DNA of 64,000 nt from Pleurocapsa sp. PCC 7319. GTDB taxonomy: Bacteria; Cyanobacteriota; Cyanobacteriia; Cyanobacteriales; Xenococcaceae. Shown in pieces: positions 8,777 through 17,236 of this stretch. Both the position numbers and the translations under genes were made by a program. Under the pieces are notes generated by a model. The model was given only the letters and a program-made list of their open reading frames with translations. It did not search any database and was not told the origin of the DNA. The stretch is taken from positions 4,189,322 to 4,253,321 of the forward strand of contig NZ_KB235922.1 of assembly GCF_000332195.1 (NCBI RefSeq). The letters run 5' to 3'. Positions within the stretch are counted from its first letter, which is position 1. Each line of letters opens with the position of its first letter.

Positions 8777-8963
8777 GGCTTTTTCCTCTTGTTAATAAAT
8801 AAATGAATTTAATTTGAGCGTTTACAGGGTAGTGGAGAATAAACTCCTGAAATTTAATCGAAAAAATAGTTTTGATTAATTCAACCAAAATAAATATTTG
8901 TTTTGGCGTTTGACATTAAATATAAAAGTCAACCATAATAGAAGTCTGTGTGTATTTTTCTTT

Positions 8964-9048
8964 GCGGAACTGGCGGAATTGGTAGACGCGCTAGATTCAG
9001 ATTCTAGTGTTTGCTTAAAACATTCGGGTTCAAGTCCCGAGTTCCGCA
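8964..9048 (+). tRNA. tRNA-Leu (anticodon CAG)
   Basis: An 85-base class II tRNA. The acceptor arms are GCGGAAC / GTTCCGC. The D-arm reads TGGCGGAATTGGTAGACGC and the anticodon loop TTCAGAT (anticodon CAG). There is a long variable arm (TGTTTGCTTAAAACATT) and a T-arm TTCAAGT. CCA is not encoded. It reads CUG codons. Confidence 0.95.
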
Positions 9049-9099
9049 TATACAAGCAACCAAAGTATTACTTTGAATTATGCTATTCGTCAATAGCTA

Positions 9100-9897
9100 G
9101 TGAAAGATATAATTTTAACCAGTATAAAAAATCCTTTAATTAGACAGGCTCGTAAGCTGCATCGTGCCCAGGAAAGACATAAGCAAAATCTGTTGCTGTT
9201 AGAAGGAACAAATTTAGTTGAAGCAGCGTGTCAAGTCGATTATAAGTTAGATATTATTTTTTACACAGATCTCTGGCAAGCAAATCACCAGCCATTATGC
9301 CTAAAACTTGTGAAGAAAGGGCTAAAGTTACAGCGTGTTAGTTCAGAGGTCTTAGAGGCGATCGCTACAACAGTCAATCCAGATGGAGTAGTGGCGATCG
9401 CTCCTCGCCGTTCGGCTCAGGAACCAATCGTAGCTCAAACACAGTTGGGTATTGCCTTAGAAAAAATTCAAGACCCTGGCAACTTAGGCACAATTATTCG
9501 TACTGCGGTAGCTACAGGAGTAGATGGTCTCTGGTTAAGTTGCGATAGTGTGAATATTCATAACCCTAAAGTGCTACGAGCTTCCGTGGGGGAATGGTTT
9601 CGAGTGCCAATGGCAACAAATCAAGATCTATCCCAGTTAATTGCTCAACATCAACAACAGGGAATCCAGGTAATTGCTACCAATTCTCAAGCTAATCAAA
9701 GTTACTGGGCAATAGATTTTACTCGTCCTAGTCTAATTTTATTGGGAAATGAGGGAGCAGGATTATCGGAAAAACTAATTACAATGGCCGATCAGCAAGT
9801 TACAATTCCTTTAATGAACGGAGTAGAATCCCTAAATGTGGCAGTTGCCGCTGCACTAATTTTATATGAAGCTCGAAGACAATCTCATCATCATTAG
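9100..9897 (+). CDS. SpoU/TrmH-family RNA 2'-O-methyltransferase
   Basis: 265 residues. An N-terminal RNA-binding substrate domain (about 1-100, SIKNPLIRQARKLHRAQERHKQNLLLLEG) precedes a SPOUT knot. The three family motifs are present: LEKIQDPGNLGTIIRTA (motif 1, with the catalytic Arg), LILLGNEGAGLS (motif 2) and IPLMNGVESLNVAVAAALILYEA (motif 3, SAM-binding knot). It probably methylates a ribose in 23S rRNA or tRNA, but the target position cannot be told. It starts at a GTG 51 bases after tRNA-Leu. Confidence 0.88.
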   Translation: MKDIILTSIKNPLIRQARKLHRAQERHKQNLLLLEGTNLVEAACQVDYKLDIIFYTDLWQANHQPLCLKLVKKGLKLQRVSSEVLEAIATTVNPDGVVAIAPRRSAQEPIVAQTQLGIALEKIQDPGNLGTIIRTAVATGVDGLWLSCDSVNIHNPKVLRASVGEWFRVPMATNQDLSQLIAQHQQQGIQVIATNSQANQSYWAIDFTRPSLILLGNEGAGLSEKLITMADQQVTIPLMNGVESLNVAVAAALILYEARRQSHHH

Positions 9898-10025
9898 GCA
9901 AAAGGAGTTTTTGATTTTTCCGGGCTTCAAATCGATTCTTAACCCTAAGTAACTAAATCGTAACCAATCCAAGTTTATAATCTCGACATAATTTTTGGAT
10001 TTACATTTTTTGGATTTATCTATCG

Positions 10026-10547
10026 ATGAATGATTCAATAAAGTACTACTTGTTTGCAATTTTAATCATTTGCGCATCTTATAGTCATCAAGAAATAGAA
10101 CTGCATAATTCTATAGCGAGAAAAGCAGTGGCGGAAACAGTTATCTCAGAAAATGGATTAAAGACTAAATCTAGTCCTTATGACGTCAGCGAAACTGTTT
10201 ACCGTCTAGAACAGATTATCAACGATAAAGGCTTAACTCTTTTTACTAATGTCGATCATAGTGTCAATGCTGAGAAAATTGGGGCAGAATTAAAACCAAC
10301 ACAATTACTGATTTTTGGTAATCCCAAAGTAGGGACACCGTTAATGGAATGTTCTCCGACAACAGCAATCGACTTACCCCAGAAAATTTTGGTTTGGCAG
10401 AATGAAGATGAACAAACTCAAATTACTTATAATCAGCCTCAATATTTAAAAAAAAGACATGGTATTCATGGCTGTGATGAAATGTTAGCTAAAGTTTCTG
10501 GAGTATTAAAAGATATTACTGCTCGAGCAATTGATGATACGCCCTAG
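10026..10547 (+). CDS. DUF302 domain protein
   Basis: 173 residues, probably exported or membrane-anchored (short hydrophobic N-terminus YYLFAILIICASYS). Residues about 50-165 form a DUF302 domain, recognisable from TLFTNVDHSVNAEKIGAELKPTQLLIFGNPKVGTPLM and the later DLPQKILVWQNEDEQTQITYNQPQYL. The biochemical function of the family is not established. It lies alone between the methyltransferase and lpxB. Confidence 0.75.
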   Translation: MNDSIKYYLFAILIICASYSHQEIELHNSIARKAVAETVISENGLKTKSSPYDVSETVYRLEQIINDKGLTLFTNVDHSVNAEKIGAELKPTQLLIFGNPKVGTPLMECSPTTAIDLPQKILVWQNEDEQTQITYNQPQYLKKRHGIHGCDEMLAKVSGVLKDITARAIDDTP

Positions 10548-10625
10548 TCATACGTCAAATAGCTAAGTTATGACTAAATTGTAGATTTTAGTCATTGGGT
10601 TTTGGGGAAGAATAACTAAGATACT

Positions 10626-11783
10626 ATGCGAATTTTTATTAGTACTGGCGAAGTTTCGGGTGACTTGCAGGGAGCAATGTTAATTAAATCCTTATATCAG
10701 GTTGCTAGAGAAAAAAATATTAATTTAGAAATTGCTGGTTTGGGTGGCGATCGCATGAAAGCAACTGGAGCTAAGATTATTGCTAATACTGCGGTAATAG
10801 GCTCCATGGGGTTTATCGAGGCATTACCGTTTGTACTGCCAACTCTGAGAATTCAGAAGCTAACTAAAAAATATATTCAAGCAAATCCCCCTGACATTCT
10901 GATTTTAATTGACTATCCTGCCTCCAACTTGGCTTTAGCTAATTATATTAAAAAGTATCTGCCCCAAACACCCATAATTTACTATATTGCCCCTCAAGAT
11001 TGGGCAGTACCAATGTTAAATAATGCTCCTAAAATTGCTCAAGTTGTCGATAAATTACTGGCTATTTTTCCAGCGGAAGCTGAGTATTTTAGGAGTAAAA
11101 ATATCAACGTTACTTGGGTGGGGCATCCTTTGTTAGATAGGATGTCAACTGCCCCCACTAAAATTCAGGCAAGACTAAATTTAGAACTTAAACCGGAACA
11201 GCAGATTGTTACTCTTTTACCAGCTTCCAGGCAACAAGAAATAAAATATTTACTTCCTGTCATCTGCCAAGCTGCACAGCAAATTCATCAACACTTCCCG
11301 GAGATAACATTTTTAATTCCTGTATCTTTACCTAGTTATCGTCCTGCAATTAGCGCAGCAGTAGAACAATATCAATTACCCGCTCAGATTTTAGAAGGTA
11401 ACACTCTAGATGCGATCGCTGCTGCCGATCTGGCAATTACCAAATCAGGGACAGTAAATCTCGAAATTGCCTTTCTGAATATTCCTCAGGTAGTTATCTA
11501 CCGTATTCATCCCCTCACCGCTTGGATTGGTAGGAAAATTGGTTTTTCAGTACCTTTAATGTCGCCACCGAATTTAGTTGTCAATCGGAAAATAGTTCCC
11601 GAATTTCAACAAGAAGAAGTAACTGTCGACAATGTCACTAAAGAGGCAATCAAGCTGTTATCAGATAATAGCCTCAGACAACAAGTTAGCCAAGACTATC
11701 AACAAATGCGATCGCTTTTAGGCACTATCGGAGTTTGCGATCGCGCTGCTAGTGAAATTCTCAATACTATTAAAACAATTTAA
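10626..11783 (+). CDS. lpxB: Lipid-A-disaccharide synthase
   Basis: 385 residues, a GT19 glycosyltransferase joining UDP-2,3-diacylglucosamine and lipid X to make the lipid A disaccharide; peripheral at the inner membrane. Typical segments are STGEVSGDLQGAMLIKSL at the N-terminus, LILIDYPASNLALA, YYIAPQDWAVP, the hinge VTWVGHPLLDRM, and the donor-binding KSGTVNLEIAFLNIPQVVIYR. It shows that the organism makes lipid A-type lipopolysaccharide. No other lpx genes are adjacent. Confidence 0.95.
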   Translation: MRIFISTGEVSGDLQGAMLIKSLYQVAREKNINLEIAGLGGDRMKATGAKIIANTAVIGSMGFIEALPFVLPTLRIQKLTKKYIQANPPDILILIDYPASNLALANYIKKYLPQTPIIYYIAPQDWAVPMLNNAPKIAQVVDKLLAIFPAEAEYFRSKNINVTWVGHPLLDRMSTAPTKIQARLNLELKPEQQIVTLLPASRQQEIKYLLPVICQAAQQIHQHFPEITFLIPVSLPSYRPAISAAVEQYQLPAQILEGNTLDAIAAADLAITKSGTVNLEIAFLNIPQVVIYRIHPLTAWIGRKIGFSVPLMSPPNLVVNRKIVPEFQQEEVTVDNVTKEAIKLLSDNSLRQQVSQDYQQMRSLLGTIGVCDRAASEILNTIKTI

Positions 11784-11839
11784 CTCGGCTAAAGTATATG
11801 AGAGACGCAGCAGTTGAGGCACGAGGTTTTATTGCAGGG

Positions 11840-11875
11840 TGTGATCGTCAGTTAATTTAATAAAGCGCGATCACA
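11840..11875. terminator. Possible stem-loop terminator after lpxB
   Basis: TGTGATCG (11840-11847) and CGATCACA (11868-11875) form an 8-bp stem with a 20-base AT-rich loop between the convergent lpxB and DUF697 genes. There is no strong U-tract, so terminator function is only likely from position. Confidence 0.35.
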
Positions 11876-11898
11876 TTTGTCATAGAGTAATCATCGTC

Positions 11899-12468
11899 TC
11901 ATAGTCGTTTCAGTAATTCTGCTTTCTTCGACTGAAACTCTTCTTCTGTTAGGATACCTTGATCCCTAAGCTTACCTAGTTGTTCTAAAGATTGGTACAT
12001 ATTAGCAGCTTTATCTTTATTATCTTCTAGATCGGAAACATAAGATTTGCCCTTTTCGAAAGCAGAATCATAGGCATTTTTAAGTTGATCTTCTACAAAG
12101 TTACTGAGATCGCCAGAATTAGTAAAATGATTGATTGCTACTTGTCCCACTGCATATGTTGAAGCTCCAGAAGTTAAAGACATTGAAGCTCCACCAATGA
12201 TTGTCCCTACTCCTGGTATTGCTTTAACCAAACTAGCACCTAATCTAGCAATAGTGGTTCCCGTTAAAGCTGAGACAAAAGCTTTTCCATTACTTTTAGA
12301 ATAGTCAACTCCATAAAGTTCTGCTAGCTGCTGAAGCATCTCCAGTTGAATAGCAGTGACTGCTGCAAAGTCAACAAGAGGAATCGGAATCAAACCACCT
12401 CCCATAGACCACAAAACATGAGAACGAATAATTGCTTCAGCTTGATTTTTTTTACTATCAATATTCAT
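11899..12468 (-). CDS. DUF697 membrane protein with C-terminal SHOCT motif
   Basis: 189 residues. The N-terminal DUF697 region (about 8-110) begins EAIIRSHVLWSMGGGLIPIPLVDFAAVTAIQLEML. It contains glycine-rich hydrophobic segments (SALTGTTIARLGASLVKAIPGVGTIIGGAS) that may be membrane-embedded. The last 30 residues (LEQLGKLRDQGILTEEEFQSKKAELLKRL) match the SHOCT pattern, a short helical pair found at the C-termini of many unrelated proteins and thought to mediate oligomerisation. Function is unknown. The gene is single, convergent with lpxB. Confidence 0.75.
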   Translation of the reverse strand: MNIDSKKNQAEAIIRSHVLWSMGGGLIPIPLVDFAAVTAIQLEMLQQLAELYGVDYSKSNGKAFVSALTGTTIARLGASLVKAIPGVGTIIGGASMSLTSGASTYAVGQVAINHFTNSGDLSNFVEDQLKNAYDSAFEKGKSYVSDLEDNKDKAANMYQSLEQLGKLRDQGILTEEEFQSKKAELLKRL

Positions 12469-12580
12469 ACCTGGCTAGACTCTAATGTAAAATTTTTTTT
12501 TGAGCCTAACATATTGATTTTGCCTCTAATGTGATTTGGTTTTTAATAGTTGTTTGTGGCTACTATTTTCCTTTAAATGC

Positions 12581-12613
12581 AAAAAACCCCCCAAGGATAA
12601 AAGGCTTAGGAGG
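12581..12613 (-). terminator. Rho-independent terminator of psb27
   Basis: On the minus strand CCTCCTAAG pairs with CTTGGGGGG (with G-U pairs) across a 9-base loop, followed by TTTTTT. It lies about 40 bases after the psb27 stop. Confidence 0.7.
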
Positions 12614-12650
12614 ATCAATAATTCCTGTAAAACCTATAAAATGGGCGAAA

Positions 12651-13055
12651 TTATACGCCTCTTTTCAAAGCGATTTCCACTTGTCTGAACTCCTGACTTA
12701 GGCGTTTTTTCAACTTTTCGGGTAAAGGACGATTGCCATATGAACTATAGTATCCAGCGAGCGCATTCAATGCAGTTTGCATAGTAGTGAAAGAGCGCAG
12801 ACCAGCAGTTTTAGAGTTACGACGATAACGCGAAGCATAGTCGCTAATTTGTCTTCGTGCTAATGTAACTACTTCCTTTTTATCAGAAGCATCATCGGGT
12901 AGGTCAATCGCTGTCCTCAAATTTTCTAAGACTGCGACAGTGTCCTGACTGTAGTTACCTGATAATCCAGAGGGATTAGCACTACAACCCATTAAGCCAA
13001 TAGCAACAACTAGGACTAAAGCTAGTATGCGAGATAAGTATTTTTTAGAAAACAT
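12651..13055 (-). CDS. psb27: Photosystem II assembly lipoprotein Psb27
   Basis: 134 residues. A signal peptide with lipobox GLMGC (Cys24 lipidated) is followed by a four-helix bundle. The conserved segment GLRSFTTMQTALNALAGYYSSYGNRPLPEKLKKRL identifies Psb27. It binds CP43 in the lumen and keeps the Mn cluster from forming until D1 is processed, and takes part in PSII repair. It is separate from the rubA-psb cluster about 5.5 kb away. A terminator follows, and it lies downstream of pstB in the same orientation (88 bases), so partial co-transcription is possible. Confidence 0.93.
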   Translation of the reverse strand: MFSKKYLSRILALVLVVAIGLMGCSANPSGLSGNYSQDTVAVLENLRTAIDLPDDASDKKEVVTLARRQISDYASRYRRNSKTAGLRSFTTMQTALNALAGYYSSYGNRPLPEKLKKRLSQEFRQVEIALKRGV

Positions 13056-13142
13056 AATTTTATGTAAACGCTCCCAGGTTCAACTTATCCTACCAAGAAA
13101 TCGGTACAATCCAGATTTTCTAGGAGCAGTTGAAAGCGGAAA

Positions 13143-13949
13143 TTATCCAAAGCGACCGCTTACATATTGTTGTGTTGCTTCCTCTTGAGGGTTTTGGAAA
13201 ATTTGCTCTGTAGGAGCGAATTCGGCTAAATAACCTTGACGATTACCACCGTCGACTTCGGTAACATTGAAAAAACCAGTATAGTCTGCTACTCGCGAAG
13301 CTTGTTGCATATTGTGAGTGACAATGACAATCGTATAATTTTCTTTTAATTGATGAATTAATTCTTCAACTTTGAGAGTAGAGATCGGATCGAGAGCAGA
13401 ACAAGGTTCATCCATCAAAACTACGTCAGGCTGTAGAGCAATGGTTCGGGCAATGCACAACCTCTGTTGTTGTCCACCACTGAGTGCTAAACCACTTTGC
13501 TTGAGCTTGTCCTTGACTTCGTCCCAGATCGCTGCCTGTCTGAGCGATCGCTCTACTAATTCATCCATATCGCCTTTAAAGCCATTAATTCTCGCTCCGA
13601 AGGCAATATTGTCGTAGATAGATTTTGGGAAAGGATTAGGTCTTTGGAAAACCATCCCAATCTTACGTCTAACTTGCACTGGATCAATATCTTTGCCGTA
13701 CAAGTTTTGATTGTGATAAGTTACTAACCCTTCTAAACGAAAAATAGGAATTAAATCATTGAGGCGATTGTAACAGCGTAATAGAGTACTCTTTCCACAG
13801 CCAGATGGTCCAATAAAGGCAGTAACTCTATTTTTAGGGACATTTAGGTAAATACCTTTTACAGCTAAAAAATCACCGTAATATACATTGACATTTTCCG
13901 CCTGCAAAACTGTTTCGGTTTGAGTGGCAGTCTCTTGATCGTAAACCAT
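13143..13949 (-). CDS. pstB: Phosphate ABC transporter ATP-binding protein
   Basis: 268 residues. Walker A is GPSGCGKST, the Q-loop region is [21 protein letters not shown] (typical of PstB), the ABC signature is [13 protein letters not shown], and Walker B is [14 protein letters not shown]. The C-terminus [30 protein letters not shown] is also PstB-like. It powers the high-affinity phosphate importer PstSCAB. No pstS, pstC or pstA is adjacent: the upstream neighbour is a divergent MBL-fold gene and the downstream one is psb27. It is therefore an orphan ATPase or a second copy. Confidence 0.93.
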   Translation of the reverse strand: MVYDQETATQTETVLQAENVNVYYGDFLAVKGIYLNVPKNRVTAFIGPSGCGKSTLLRCYNRLNDLIPIFRLEGLVTYHNQNLYGKDIDPVQVRRKIGMVFQRPNPFPKSIYDNIAFGARINGFKGDMDELVERSLRQAAIWDEVKDKLKQSGLALSGGQQQRLCIARTIALQPDVVLMDEPCSALDPISTLKVEELIHQLKENYTIVIVTHNMQQASRVADYTGFFNVTEVDGGNRQGYLAEFAPTEQIFQNPQEEATQQYVSGRFG

Positions 13950-14036
13950 AAAATTTACTGTGCTATTAAATTCAAATACTGATTTATTAATTACTTAATA
14001 TCGAACCTGATCTTACTAGGAAAGGGTTATGACTAT

Positions 14037-14066
14037 TTTAACTTCTCATTAAAGAAATCTATAATT
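14037..14066. promoter_or_regulatory. Weak Pho-box-like triple repeat
   Basis: Three 8-base units spaced every 11 bases (TTTAACTT, ATTAAAGA, CTATAATT) between pstB and the MBL gene. The first matches the cyanobacterial PhoB half-site pattern PyTTAAPyPyT; the other two match poorly. The location next to pstB makes it worth recording, but the match is marginal. Confidence 0.25.
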
Positions 14067-14199
14067 ATTTTCCATTTCCATTACTGAAGTGACTTATTAA
14101 GTGTAATTGCTCACTTACGATAATGTAATTTTCATTAACACACCAAGTTAACAAATATTTACAATAATAAGAGAGATGTATAGTAAATAGAAAGTGATT

Positions 14200-14961
14200 A
14201 TGAAGCTTACCTATCTAGATAGTAATTCCTGGCTGATAGAACTTGATGGCAAAAGAATTTTGCTCGATCCTTGGTTGGTTGGAGAATTGATCTTTGGTAA
14301 TCAGGCTTGGCTATTTAGGGGAAAGAAAAATAATCCCCAGCCTATTCCTGAAAATATCGACATAATTCTCTTGTCCCAAGGATTAGAAGATCATGCCCAT
14401 CCTCCTACCCTGAAAAAGTTAAATAAAGATATTCCCGTTGTTGCATCTCCTAATGGAGCAAAAGTGGCGACAGAATTAGGCTACAATACCGTAACCTCCT
14501 TAGATCACATGGAAAGTTTTAAGTTGGGTGATCAAGTAGAAATTAAAGCTGTTCCTGGTTCACCAATAGGTCCCACACTGGTAGAAAATGGCTACATTAT
14601 TAAAGGCTTAGAGTCAGGCAAAAATATTTATTATGAACCTCATGGCTATCATTCAGATAACCTCAAAGAAGCTACACCAATTGATGTGATTATCACGCCC
14701 CTTATTAATCTCAAATTACCTCTATTAGGAGCAGTAATTAAAGGTCAAAAAGCAGCTTTGGAAGTGTGTAAGTGGCTCAAACCTCAAGTAATAATCTCTA
14801 CTGCCGCAGGAGGAGATATCGATTTTCAAGGTTTGATTATCTCGCTCCTCAAAGCAGATGGCACTGTAGCAGAATTTAATCATCTTTTGCAGGAAAATGA
14901 TCTTTCTACCAAGGCAATAGATCCTCAATCTGGAGAGACAATTGAACTGGCTTTGGTTTAA
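14200..14961 (+). CDS. Metallo-beta-lactamase-fold protein with a degenerate metal motif
   Basis: 253 residues. The order of elements is that of the MBL fold: YLDSNSWLIELDGKRILLDPW, then a strand ending in IILLSQ, and later PGSPIGPT, IYYEPHGYH and DVIITPLI. The signature HxHxDH is altered to Q60-x-L62-x-D64-H65, so two of the three first-site histidines are gone while the Asp and next His remain, followed by H67. This may leave one metal or a non-hydrolytic role. I chose the ATG at 14200 over the GTG two codons earlier. It is divergent from pstB and upstream of a permease gene 41 bases away, so those two may form an operon. Confidence 0.7.
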   Translation: MKLTYLDSNSWLIELDGKRILLDPWLVGELIFGNQAWLFRGKKNNPQPIPENIDIILLSQGLEDHAHPPTLKKLNKDIPVVASPNGAKVATELGYNTVTSLDHMESFKLGDQVEIKAVPGSPIGPTLVENGYIIKGLESGKNIYYEPHGYHSDNLKEATPIDVIITPLINLKLPLLGAVIKGQKAALEVCKWLKPQVIISTAAGGDIDFQGLIISLLKADGTVAEFNHLLQENDLSTKAIDPQSGETIELALV

Positions 14962-15002
14962 CTAATACTACTAGCCCAAAATATGGCGATCGCCGAGACT
15001 AA

Positions 15003-16103
15003 ATGACTAATAAACGAATTGAAATTTCTTTAACTAATATTGTCCTGTTAGTTATTCTTCCCTTGCTATTAATTCTTTTATGGCAGTTGAGGAGTTTAAT
15101 AGTGGTGCTGATGATTGCGGTGGTGATCTCTGCCACCTTAGTTCCCATAGTAAATACAACTCAAAAAGTGGGAATGCCCCGATTTTTAGCTGTTTTAATT
15201 GTTTATGCTGGTTTGATCGCCACCTTGACTGGCTTTGGACTGATTGTGGGACCAACAGTTGTGGAACAAATTCAAAGACTAATTAGAAAATTACCTGTTT
15301 ACTTAGAGACATTGCAATCGCTTCTGTCCGATTTAATCCTGCGATTTGGTATGAGGGACACGGGGGCATCTAATATCATTAATCAACTGCTCGATGTGCA
15401 GGGATTAACTTCGTGGGCAATTCGTTCTAGTCAACAGTTAGTAGTTCGCTCATTTAGTGTTACCAAAGGCATTATTGGTAGTGTTTTGAGTGCTATCTTG
15501 GCACTGTTGCTTTCAGCATATATGGTATCGGCTTCTAAACAACTATTAGAAGATATCATTAATCTCTTTCCTGCTCCTTGGAATAAACGTTTAGCAGCAC
15601 AAATTAAACCAGTAGGCAAAAGAATGGGAGGTTATATTCAGGGCAGAATTTTGGTTTCAGCAATTCTAGGGATCGTAATCAGTGTTAGCCTCAGATTTTT
15701 GGGTTTATCTGAGTTAGCTTTAGGTTTAGGGGTAATTGCAGGATTTACCAACCTAATTCCCTTTTTTGGGCCAGTTTTGGGGGCAATTCCCGCTTTAATC
15801 GTAGCTACTTCTCTGGGAGGATTGACCGTTGTTTGGGTGTTACTGTTATTTGTAATTGTCCAAAACTTAGAAACCTATTTACTAGATCCTCTGTTGGTCG
15901 GTAGTTCAGTTAAAGTTCCTCCTCTTTATCAGTTATTGGCGGTGCTAGGTGGCGCACAGGTATTAGGAATTATTGGAGCCTTAATTGTTCCGCCTTGGAT
16001 AGCTGGCTTGGGGGTATTACTGGAAAATCTTTATGTCAAACCCAAGTTGATTGCCGAAGGACATCAAGATCTTGATAATCAACAATTGACAATCAACAAT
16101 TAA
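15003..16103 (+). CDS. AI-2E family (PerM-like) membrane permease
   Basis: 366 residues with the family layout: two N-terminal helices (ISLTNIVLLVILPLLLILL, LIVVLMIAVVISATLVPIV), a third helix, a long amphipathic stretch (about 95-145), and then a cluster of helices with the conserved GFTNLIPFFGPVLGAIPALIVA and LETYLLDPLLVG segments. The family includes autoinducer-2 exporters and Na+/H+ antiporters; the substrate here is unknown. It probably forms an operon with the MBL-fold gene. Confidence 0.85.
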   Translation: MTNKRIEISLTNIVLLVILPLLLILLWQLRSLIVVLMIAVVISATLVPIVNTTQKVGMPRFLAVLIVYAGLIATLTGFGLIVGPTVVEQIQRLIRKLPVYLETLQSLLSDLILRFGMRDTGASNIINQLLDVQGLTSWAIRSSQQLVVRSFSVTKGIIGSVLSAILALLLSAYMVSASKQLLEDIINLFPAPWNKRLAAQIKPVGKRMGGYIQGRILVSAILGIVISVSLRFLGLSELALGLGVIAGFTNLIPFFGPVLGAIPALIVATSLGGLTVVWVLLLFVIVQNLETYLLDPLLVGSSVKVPPLYQLLAVLGGAQVLGIIGALIVPPWIAGLGVLLENLYVKPKLIAEGHQDLDNQQLTINN

Positions 16104-16172
16104 CAACAGCCGAAATTCAGGTAATCTAAAGACTAGAGAGTTGATTTGTTGATTAAATTTGATTTTATAGGT

Positions 16173-17147
16173 ATGGATATAAAAAATGGTTTTGTCGCTA
16201 CAGTTGGCAATACACCTCTAATTCGTCTCAACAGCTTTAGCGAAGAAACAGGGTGCGAAATTTTGGGTAAAGCAGAGTTTCTTAATCCAGGTGGTTCAGT
16301 TAAGGACCGTGCCGCCTTATTTATCATCGAAGATGCCGAAAAAAAAGGACTCTTAAAACCTGGTGGAACAGTAGTAGAAGGAACAGCAGGTAATACAGGC
16401 ATTGGATTGGCTCATATTTGCAATGCCAAAGGTTATAAATGTCTCATTATTATCCCCGAAACCCAATCTCAAGAAAAAATCGACACTTTAAGAACTCTGG
16501 GGGCAGAAGTGCGGCTTGTTCCCGCAGTTCCCTATAAAAATCCTAATAACTATGTCAAGGTATCAGGTCGAGTCGCGGAAGAGATGGATAATGCTGTTTG
16601 GGCAAACCAGTTTGAAAATTTAGCCAACCGTCAAGCACATTATGCAACCACAGGCCATGAAATTTGGTCGCAAACGGATGGTAAAGTCGATGCTTGGGTG
16701 GCTTCTACTGGTACGGGAGGAACTTATGCTGGAGTATCGATGTTCCTTAAGGAGAAAAATCCTGATATTCGTTGTGTAGTTGCCGATCCGATGGGCAGTG
16801 GTCTCTACAGCTACGTCAAAACAGGAGAAATAAAAACTGAAGGAAATTCCATTACTGAGGGGATTGGCAATAGTCGCATCACTGGAAATATGGAAGGAGC
16901 GCCGATTGACGATGCGATTCAAATTGACGATCGCGAATGTATCCGCGTAATTTATCAACTATTAAATAAAGAAGGCTTGTTTATGGGTGGCTCTGTAGGG
17001 ATTAATGTTGCTGCGGCATTAGTTTTAGCCAAGGAAATGGGTCCTGGTCATACTATAGTTACAGTTCTTTGTGACGGTGGAGCACGATATCAATCTCGTT
17101 TATATAATCAAGAATGGTTAGCTGAAAAAGGTCTTTTACCAAGCTAG
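16173..17147 (+). CDS. cysK: Cysteine synthase A (O-acetylserine sulfhydrylase)
   Basis: 324 residues, PLP-dependent: O-acetylserine + sulfide gives cysteine. The PLP lysine is in GGSVKDRAALF, the substrate loop is EGTAGNTGIGLA, and the PLP phosphate-binding loop is STGTGGTYAGV. The ATG at 16173 (MDIKNGFVATVGNTPLIRL) is preferred to the TTG at 16146 because family members start close to this point. The GTAGNTG variant and the PAVPYKNPNNYVKVSGR insertion place it in the longer cyanobacterial/plant-like subgroup. With sir it gives the last two steps of sulfate assimilation, although the genes are 14 kb apart. Confidence 0.9.
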   Translation: MDIKNGFVATVGNTPLIRLNSFSEETGCEILGKAEFLNPGGSVKDRAALFIIEDAEKKGLLKPGGTVVEGTAGNTGIGLAHICNAKGYKCLIIIPETQSQEKIDTLRTLGAEVRLVPAVPYKNPNNYVKVSGRVAEEMDNAVWANQFENLANRQAHYATTGHEIWSQTDGKVDAWVASTGTGGTYAGVSMFLKEKNPDIRCVVADPMGSGLYSYVKTGEIKTEGNSITEGIGNSRITGNMEGAPIDDAIQIDDRECIRVIYQLLNKEGLFMGGSVGINVAAALVLAKEMGPGHTIVTVLCDGGARYQSRLYNQEWLAEKGLLPS

Positions 17148-17162
17148 GTATAACTTTGTCGA

Positions 17163-17204
17163 AGTAATAAGTAATGAGTAACGAGTAACGAGTAACGAGT
17201 AATT
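17163..17204 (+). repeat. Tandem heptamer array (AGTAACG-type)
   Basis: Six contiguous units in register: AGTAATA, AGTAATG, three AGTAACG and AGTAATT. It lies in the 89-base gap between cysK and the fibrillin gene. Confidence 0.8.
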
Positions 17205-17236
17205 ACATTAGTTTTTGAATAATTCTCAAATTTAAA

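Noticed and set aside
8574-8795. 73-residue plus-strand ORF over the 5' part of murA
   Set aside because: It is antisense to the conserved N-terminal region of MurA and has no independent support.
11840-11875. CRP-like TGTGA...TCACA palindrome after lpxB
   Set aside because: The half-sites are 20+ bases apart instead of 6, and the position is between convergent genes. A stem-loop is more likely than an operator.
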